Source of the DNA: Gelatoporia subvermispora B
Taxonomy: Eukaryota > Basidiomycota > Agaricomycetes > Polyporales > Gelatoporiaceae
Reading direction: 5' to 3'
Assembly (NCBI GenBank): GCA_000320605.2
Contig: KB445796.1
Location: 1,283,124-1,347,123, forward strand
Length of the DNA: 64,000 nucleotides
The notes below the pieces were generated by a model, which was not told the origin of the DNA, ran no database searches, and was given only the letters and a program-made list of their open reading frames with translations. Shown piece after piece: positions 57,041-64,000 of this stretch. The first letter of the stretch is position 1; each line of letters starts with the position of its first letter. Both the position numbers and the translations under genes were made by a program.

Positions 57041-58490
57041 TCAGCGGGATACTAGGCTCCAGGCAGTATCCCCGGTTTGAACGGTCTGCCCGTCCAGCCT
57101 CATCGGCTTCCTATCCGAATCACGCAAGTTGAGCATCAGGCGCGAGACCAGCGTGCTTGACGCCCTGTTGTGGTTGGTGTAAGTCCTATTAAATTTACTC
57201 TGGAGACAAAACGAGCGAAGGTGGAAAACTCACACATTGGTCAATGTAGTGCATAAGCCCTGCGTTGTGGCCTAGGAATATGGTGATCAGGTCGCTCGAA
57301 TCACACACCATACCCGAGCATACCAGGCCGACCTATCACACAGACACCCAATATCAGTACTGTACCATCTTAAGACGTAATTATCTGCATTTACCATGAA
57401 TGTCACAGTGTTAGCTATGCCCGCTATTACAATTAGTCCGTAATACATGGTACCTTGATATAGTCAATCAACCGACAAGTGGTTATGACAGAGCTTCGAA
57501 AACCCACCATCTCGCAGCATGAGGCGGAGCATCCCTCTCTTCATACTGGGCCCAAAATGAACGACTCGTACCACTGTCAGAATGAAGATGATTGTGTCTA
57601 GACCCAACATTGAGCTCCAGGCCCCGGCAAGATCTAGAAATTTCGATAAGCCTCGTGAGGGCGCAAACAGTATCACTCTCCGAAGAACTTACGGCGCGCT
57701 CTGAGACACCATCAGTAGTAGTATACATTACTCGTGTTTAAGGGACGTACTGCTTCGTGGACAGCGAGAGATTACACCCCAGTGCCCCGAATGTTGTTAG
57801 CGACATGTCATTGTTACTTGTATCAGTGTCAATGGACCACTAAGTGAGATTCTACCGTAAGCCTCCGGTACTGTTACGTCAAACGTCACATACTATAGCA
57901 ATAGCCCCTCCAACGACAGTAGCCGCGATCATCAATAGCAATATTCGCAGATCGCGATTATACAGAGCAAATGTGCGCATTATCAGAAGTGCTGACCGGG
58001 TCTGTAAGCCATATCGAACTAGAGTCACGCTCAGATTTGCTTACCGGCAGCGATAGCCTGTGTTGTGACGGCGAAATATTGGTGGAAGGTCTGTAGTGAA
58101 CGACATCTGTAAGAGTCAACGTTGCAGCCTTAATCAGCATTGGACGATAACACACCTCTAGCGTATCAGAGATTAGGTGCAACGCGAAGAACTGAACATA
58201 ACATGATGTAGACCCACAGCTTGAGAAGTGTAACCAAAAAATTCCACGATGATCGGGATAGAGCCAACGAGACCGAGATAGCGATTGGCAATGAACAACA
58301 CGGAAGCGCATGAGATGCCGGGAACTCTTCTCCAAAATACGTCTACCTCCGTTGCGAACATCAAAACATAGTCATAGTAGAGAATGGCTATTAGGTACTA
58401 CGTCACTTGTAAAGTATCACTTCCGCTGAGAGTGGATGACTCACTCAACGGTGCCAGGACAAAGAACCGGCTGATCTGCACTCCTTGCAA
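57041..58490 (-). CDS. Seven-helix DUF6533-type membrane protein, copy D (5' end unresolved)
   Basis: This is a close relative of copy B with the same exon order. A small exon (ISRFFVLAPL) is followed by AILYYDYVLMFATEVDVFWR and CASVLFIANRYLGLVGSIPI. Later come RTYALYNRDLRILLLMIA, WSSMLGLDTIIFILTVVRVV, LRLMLRDG and SSTLVSRLMLNLRDSDRK, with TGA at 57041-57043. The 8-nt microexon is at 57693-57700 (agcgcgcc; A-R-H). All exons followed are open. The start codon is not fixed. Membrane topology suggests seven helices; no known ligand or enzyme motif. Confidence 0.75.
57693..57700 (-). other. 8-nt microexon, DUF6533 copy D
   Basis: agcgcgcc lies between tctcag and gtaagt. It restores A-R-H before LAGAW. 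Confidence 0.85.
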
Positions 58491-59726
58491 CCTAGAATAC
58501 CAGTACTCGAGGTGAGTGAAAGAGGAAGACAGGCTCTGGCATCCGTAGCAGACTTACAACTCTGTATTGTTCAAACCGTGTAGGACCATACTTCTCCGTC
58601 TACAGCACGCGTTCAATATCGAGGGGAATGGTCAGCATGTACAGGAAGATGTGTGAGCTTTTGACTTCACTCCACCAGCTACAACATAAATTGCCATAGT
58701 TTACGATGTATCAATCAAGTACAAGTACACGCGAAGATGAAACCTCGCCTTGTGCAGTAGTTGCCGCATTCAAATTGCTATGTGCCATAGAAACACGGTG
58801 CTGAGCGGCCGAAGCACGTCAGTGCTGCCAGATATGTGATGAGATAACGGGGTCCTCGACACGCTACATATGATATGCGGACGTACGAAGCGAATGGATT
58901 ACTAAAATGAACTGTGCCTCGACATCGGAGTGAATGCGGCTTGAACAACCGCGAGGAGTAAGTGACAGCATCATAGGCAATGAGAACTTCGATCATCAGC
59001 GAGTGGCAGTCATGACTACACAAAACAGGCTCGTCGGTATACGAGCAACTGCCGCACGGCAGAGCACCAATATTAGAGCATCCCCAGGAACTAGTACTGT
59101 GACATTGTGTGGCAGGTTCTGGTAGCTGCCATCTCCAGAGGTGAGAGAAGTAGGGTCAAATGCTTGGTCGTCGTAGAGCATACCTCACTGAAATAGAGGA
59201 GCTTCCTGGCAACCGAGCATCAATCAGCCTGTCGTCGGCGCTCAGCTTCAGTTCATCACGTCTGGCCTCAGGGGACAGAAATTGCACAAACACCGCATGA
59301 TTCTAGATGCTCCTAGGCGCTGGCCTTCCTTGCAGATATTTGGCGCCTTCCTGACCTGTCTCTACAAAGAAGATAGACGAGGAAAACGGTGGTTGCAGTG
59401 TTTGTTTAAGGGCAGTAAATACCAATGGAGCGTGGGAAGATATGGTGAACGTATGCAATCATCGAGTGACCACGATGACTTCGTGGTCGTCAGTCGAGTC
59501 AAGAGGACAAAAAAAGATGCAGCTTCATTGTAATTGAAAAGCTCTAATGTAGCCCGTAGCGAAGTCCAACCAGCAGGTGCCTCAGGCCACCGAAGTGATG
59601 GATTTTTCGGAAGACGGACGAAGGCTAAACGCCAATGATAACTCTCATTCAATAGTCAATTGTACACCAGCAACGAAGTGACCACGTACGTCCTGCAAAG
59701 CTCGCCTTTGAACTGCGCAGAGTTGG
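58491..59726. other. Spacer with no clear gene
   Basis: This 1.2-kb stretch lies between copy D and copy F. A stretch near 59.11 kb (ggttctggtagct) resembles the 5' flank of copy A near 52.07 kb. The minus-strand frame at 59181-58996 has a hydrophobic run but no family signature. Confidence 0.45.
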
Positions 59727-61109
59727 TTACAAATCGTCTATATCTTCAGGACTCGCATCCACTTCAACGGTGAATGAATAAGCAGTATGACAAGTCTCCG
59801 CGCCAGCGTCGGTACCACCGGAAGCCTCTGTCATGTGTGGTAGCGGATGCGCATTTTGGGCGCGGAGATTGAATGCCATCCGCGAGACAAGAAGGCTTGA
59901 GGCTCTGTTTTGAGCTCGAGATCAGGGATCGCCCAGTGAAGTATAGTTCCAGTCACAACTGACACATTCACCGCAGTAGTAAACATGCCTCTTTCTGAGG
60001 GCTGCAAGCTCGAATAAGCGTAGTGCCGACGAATCTCAGTCACATTTACATACGGTGGAGACCTTTGCATCATTGAGAGAGATAGTCAGCTATTGCTTGA
60101 TTGTATTGCGATTGCAATGCGTACCAGAAAGGATACAATATTGGCAGCATTAACCGAAAGCATCACTGCGTAATACATAATACCTAGGGGCAGCCTTTGT
60201 GAGTATGTAGTGTGGGCACGGTCGTATAAAGCTCGTACCATCCCATAGCATGATTCCGAGAAAGTTGCGTTTCTTCCTCCAGACGACGTTGATTTGGATA
60301 ATTTTTGTGGCAGTCAATCCGAATACGAGAGTGTCGAAGAAGAACATGCATGCCCATGTTCCTGCAAGATCTGGATCATGCGTTGGAACTTCAAAGGTGT
60401 ACGCCAGCGAAAGGATCAGCAGACACTCACGCTGTGCTCTGAAGAACATATGGATGAGTTTGTGCTGTGTAATAAGGAAACCGCGCTCACTGTTCATCAG
60501 ACACGGCCGTCTCACAGCCGATCAGGGAAGACTGTAATGTACTGTGGACATTTCTGCTTGCCATCAGAGACCACTGGAGTAGGCCTGTCAGAGAATTTCA
60601 TGCGACATTTTGACGAATACACACAACAGCAACCACTCCTGACACAGCAACTGTACCCGTGGTCAAAGCAAGAATACGCCTACTTTTACCATACAGCGCG
60701 TATGTGCGCATGATCATGAAAGCTAATGGGTTGAGCAAGGCATAGACCAAGAGGATAGCAATTCTACCTGCAACGATAGCCTGTACAATCAGCGCATAGC
60801 ATTGATGGAAGTCTTGCAACGCCTGACACCTAGTACAGCAAGTTAAGGTCTCAAATCACATTTCCGCAGGGAGAGCACTGACGACTGTCGCGAACACATC
60901 GATTAGAGTCATATGACATGTGGGGCGAACGAACACACTACTCACGGGGCCATCGGATGTCTGAAAGTACTCCAGTAGAGTGGGCACTGTCGCCACCAAA
61001 GACAGATAACGACTAATGCCAACCAGGACGGGAGTCCATGACAGACCACATCCCCAAACATTCTCTACTTCATCGGTGAATGTTAGGCAGAAGTCGTAGT
61101 ATAAGACAA
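59727..61109 (-). CDS. Seven-helix DUF6533-type membrane protein, copy F (5' end unresolved)
   Basis: This is a close relative of copy A. The first placed exon has VLYYDFCLTFTDEVENVWGC, then SWTPVLVGISRYLSLVATVP. Next come LQDFHQCYALIVQAIVA, FMIMRTYALYGKSRRILALT, WACMFFFDTLVFGLTATKII and NFLGIMLWDG. The tail ASSLLVSRMAFNLRAQNA ends at TAA 59727-59729. The 8-nt microexon at 60431-60438 (agcacagc) gives Q-A-Q-H across introns. A short leading exon may lie near 61.2 kb but the start is not fixed. It is next to the intact TCP11-like gene, the arrangement repeated in decayed form at 52-53 and 55-57 kb. Confidence 0.76.
60431..60438 (-). other. 8-nt microexon, DUF6533 copy F
   Basis: agcacagc lies between cttcag and gtgagt. 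It restores A-Q-H before LAGTW. Confidence 0.85.
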
Positions 61110-61801
61110 CTGTGTTCCCGTAATCAGCGAACGTAGGTAGTCCAATCCGTGAATGACATACCAATGGGAACCAGAGTGCCGTATGTGCTTGCCAAGTGAT
61201 GTCGGAACCTGGATCTAACGTAACCACATCGACCATTGAGAACTGATATGTAGACTCACCCACTGGAATTGGATGCAGACATATTTGTGTGGATATGGGA
61301 GGACGAGCTGTAGATTAGTTCCGGGGAAGAAATCTGAACGAGGCTTGCATCTGCGCACCCATATAAGTGGTGCGCCGACGTCCGCTAGTCTCAGTAACGA
61401 TCAATCTATACATTGCGCAGATCCGGTCAATGTCACCAGAACCACTGCAATCTGGGTGCGTCTGCGAACACACGCAAATGATGTTGTGATTGTAAGGAGA
61501 CAGACTGTCCTTTGTTGACTGTTAAGCTGATGGGGGCCGACTAGCTTGGATATAGCCACAAACATTGGCTACGGAGCTGCAGATTGTGGATTAGTTCATC
61601 AAGCATCATCAACGCTACTAATATCGACTGTCGATGCGGCCCACACTGCCGACCCCGTCGGCTTCGCCCCAGAGTCACTGACAACTCCCGGAATTGGGAA
61701 TCAGCCCTCTTTACCCTGGCGTGAATACGAGAAATAGTATTCTGCGCTTGTTGTGCAAGGAAATGGACGTACTATACAGGAACTACCCTGTCTGGAGCAT
61801 A
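61110..61801. other. Spacer between copy F and TCP11-like gene
   Basis: No gene recognised. The tagattagttccgggg stretch near 61311 resembles tagatcggttccggg near 55827 in the degraded unit. Confidence 0.45.
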
Positions 61802-63895
61802 CTATGTCCACCCAGGAATACCGATACTCCCTTCCGTGTGTTGTACGTCTGCAATGATGTCCTGCTCTGTAAGATCCGGCCACTGCTCGTGGAGCCATTC
61901 CATGCACTCCTTGAGCTTCGTGAGTGCACCGTTCAAAGCCTCAATCAAGACGGGGTCCTCGAAGCCCTTGATCTTCAACGGCGCCTCGTGCAAGCTGCTT
62001 TTCTCTCCAGATGCACCTTCATCCATGATCACCATCAGCCGAGGTTTCTTGCCGGATCTTTCTGGCGTAGCGGGTCTTCCACTTTGCATGCGCTCGGGTG
62101 CGACCTGCGCATTGACTTTTCCATAGCTGTCTGCGACGTGATTGACTACTGATGTAATGAGGCGGCGTCGCAGCAACGCGAAGACTGGGTCTGTAGGGTG
62201 CAACGTCCGGTCAACTGCCGCTCGTAGGCGCTGCTCTTCTTCTTTGTCTGACGTGCCACCGTATGATTGGCGTACACGGATAACCTCATCGGCCAGATTG
62301 ATGAGCTTCGTGTCCCCTGACTCAGGCGTTCCATCCACTTCGGCCTTGAGGAGCACCCATACGCGATGTGTGAAATCGAGGTGGGGATTGGAAGAGGCGG
62401 ATATATTCCCTGGAAGAGGCAGACGGACAAGAGAACGCAAGGAGGCTGTGATGACAAGCGCCTGTAGATAATTCTGGAGATAGAGAAGGGTAGGACAGAT
62501 GAACAAGAAGCACGGAGGAAGATAGTTGGATGCCATCGAGACAGCGTTATCAGATTCTGATGTAGTATCTCCAGTAGCATCTGTTCGTGTTGCGGGACCA
62601 GAATTCGCCGTCGAAGGGGTGATGCATGAGACCGGAGTCGTCGAGCCAAGCGCCCACACTAGGCACCGCACCCACGGCACACGCTCCTCACCACCAAGCG
62701 CAACAGTTGAAGGTGGAGGCGACCGTATAAGCCAGTTGCGCCATTCATCTTGTATACGAGAGGCAGGCCATAACTGAAGAATAACTTCTCGCTCTCGTGC
62801 GCGCGCCTGAGTCCTGACGAGGCCACGGAGCTGCGTTTCGCCCATTGCTCCTAACACGAATTCCGACAAATCGTCTTTCATGATATCGGTGAGATGAAGA
62901 ATATTCCGTATTGTATCGACGACCAGTTCGGCCAGAACTGGTGTCGAAGCGGACGCCGTTATTGAAGCGGGAGGTATGTCATCCAAGGAGTGCAGAAGTC
63001 CATTGATCTGTGCGTCACGGGCAGGGGCGCAGCGTTCCCTGAGAGCAATCAATATCTCCCGCACATGAGTAATTGCCGATCTCAGAGGAGAAGATGTGGG
63101 AGAGAGAGGCGATGAGAGTGTCAATAGCACCATATGGTCTGCAGGCAGGAGCTGCTGTAGCGCAATATGGAGGTCTCCGTATAGGCGCTTGAGGCGAGGG
63201 AGTTGCACTGACGGCTCCGGATTTGATAGCGTCTCGAGAGCCTGACACCATCCTTAGCCATAGCATGGGTGAGGCAACGGCGGCACAACGCGGCGCACCT
63301 CGTCCCAGAACGCCCGTTGTACAATGTCTGTGACACGGTCCTCCAAGCTTGGAACGCCCCCATCAGGTCTCTGGTCGTGTGGGCGAGCCATCATGGAGAG
63401 CAGAGACTTTCCAGGCGGAAGCACCTTGCCAGGATCCGTCGCCAACAGATGGAGGAAATACGTGTGATTTAAGATGTCCACAAGTTCCAACGGGAGAGAA
63501 GCGGCGTTCGGAGGAAGTGTAGGAAGGAGTGTCGCGGATGGTGGCGGTGGTGCGACAATCGATACACGAGGGGACCCATGGCGGGTATTCAGGTCAGTCG
63601 TCTCCGTGGATGTATGCAGCGGACCGGGGGATATAGGCCGATGGTCCTGGCCAGATGTAGTCTGCGTTGACAGCGAACCTTGTAACTCGGCCAGTAAAGC
63701 GTCGTTCTCAGCTGAGGTTTCCCAAAGCCCATCATCCCTCAATTCCTCGAAGTCCTTGCGCAGAACGTCCCATGCGATCGTCTCCGATGTCGCCAACCCA
63801 GAAAGTTCTGCGAGGTGGTCAAGGGTCCGTTGCACTGCCGAATTGTCTGGATGCTCAGAAACAAGCTGTCGCATCTTTGCCAAAACTGAATTCAT
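61802..63895 (-). CDS. TCP11/SOK1-like protein (intact)
   Basis: T-complex protein 11 relatives in fungi (yeast Sok1) act in cAMP/protein-kinase-A-linked signalling. Exon 1 (63895-63299) and exon 2 (63241-61802) give 678 aa in frame. The 57-nt intron has a length divisible by three and contains an in-frame TAA, so retention would truncate the protein. The Tcp11 region starts near residue 130 with PLELVDILNHTYFLHLL and continues SLEDRVTDIVQRAFWDE, joined over the intron to ALETLSNP. It includes DIMKDDLSEFVLGAMGETQL near residue 315. A hydrophobic stretch (LPPCFLFICPTLLYLQNYL) and a Lys/Asp-rich C terminus follow. The ATG used is the first clear Met; a longer 5' end beyond the window edge is possible. 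Two partial copies lie at 52.8 and 56.3 kb. Confidence 0.8.
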
Positions 63896-64000
63896 TCTGT
63901 GGCAAGTATACGCATAGAAAGGGCCAGCCAAGAACAAATCGAAGGAGACAGATAAGCAAAATTGCAGTCGGAGGTCGCGACGACTGCATGCGGAAAAGCC

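Noticed and set aside
58996..59181. Extra DUF6533 copy between D and F
   Set aside because: The hydrophobic frame lacks the YDF/YDY...E.VW signature and every other family block; only short flank similarity to copy A exists.
63242..63298. In-frame stop codon in the TCP11-like gene
   Set aside because: It lies inside a 57-nt GTGCGC...GTCAG intron. Removing it joins AFWDE to ALETLSNP and both exons total 679 codons.

Overview
The window is nuclear DNA of a filamentous basidiomycete, most likely an Agaricomycete (the gene set looks polypore-like). The evidence is many short GT-AG introns (about 45-65 nt), intron-containing tRNA genes, TRI5-type terpene synthases, velvet-domain proteins, and families of seven-helix DUF6533-type proteins. 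Gene models were spliced by hand. Where I summed the exons (TRI5 copies 2 and 3, velvet 1 and 2, PP2C, the TCP11-like gene, and three hypothetical genes) the total is a whole number of codons.

Layout. 1-11 kb: three trichodiene-synthase-like (TRI5) genes. Copy 1 is broken, copy 2 spans an assembly gap, and copy 3 is intact. A PP2C phosphatase (6.2-7.3 kb) lies between copies 2 and 3. 11-20 kb: three velvet-domain loci (one intact, one with a single in-frame stop, one 3' fragment) and a proline-rich protein. 21-34 kb: mostly conserved housekeeping genes: a PNS1/choline-transporter-like protein, tRNA-His, a four-helix membrane protein, a glycerol-3-phosphate acyltransferase, RRP12, and a salicylate-hydroxylase-like FAD monooxygenase. 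35.5-36.7 kb: a fourth, dead TRI5 copy.

37.3-48.1 kb: a candidate mobile element of about 10.7 kb. It carries a tyrosine-recombinase gene with a C-terminal zinc-finger-like motif, two intronless leucine-rich paralogues, and two genes unknown to me. It is bounded by a 37-bp direct repeat (36/37 identical) and by a tRNA-Asp 3'-end fragment on the left matching an intact tRNA-Asp gene on the right. This is the most interesting object in the window.

48-64 kb: ETF alpha, then a minus-strand array that reads as repeated copies of one segment: DUF6533 type A, TCP11-like gene, DUF6533 type B. Only the last TCP11 copy is intact; the earlier ones are relics. All four well-preserved DUF6533 genes share an 8-nt microexon.

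The TRI5 genes, the FAD monooxygenase and the velvet regulators could belong to terpenoid secondary metabolism, but they are interrupted by housekeeping genes, so a working cluster is only an inference. Large stretches (5.2-6.1, 7.3-9.7, 12.7-14.1, 15.6-17.4, 20-21.2, 34.2-35.5 kb) hold no gene I can support.
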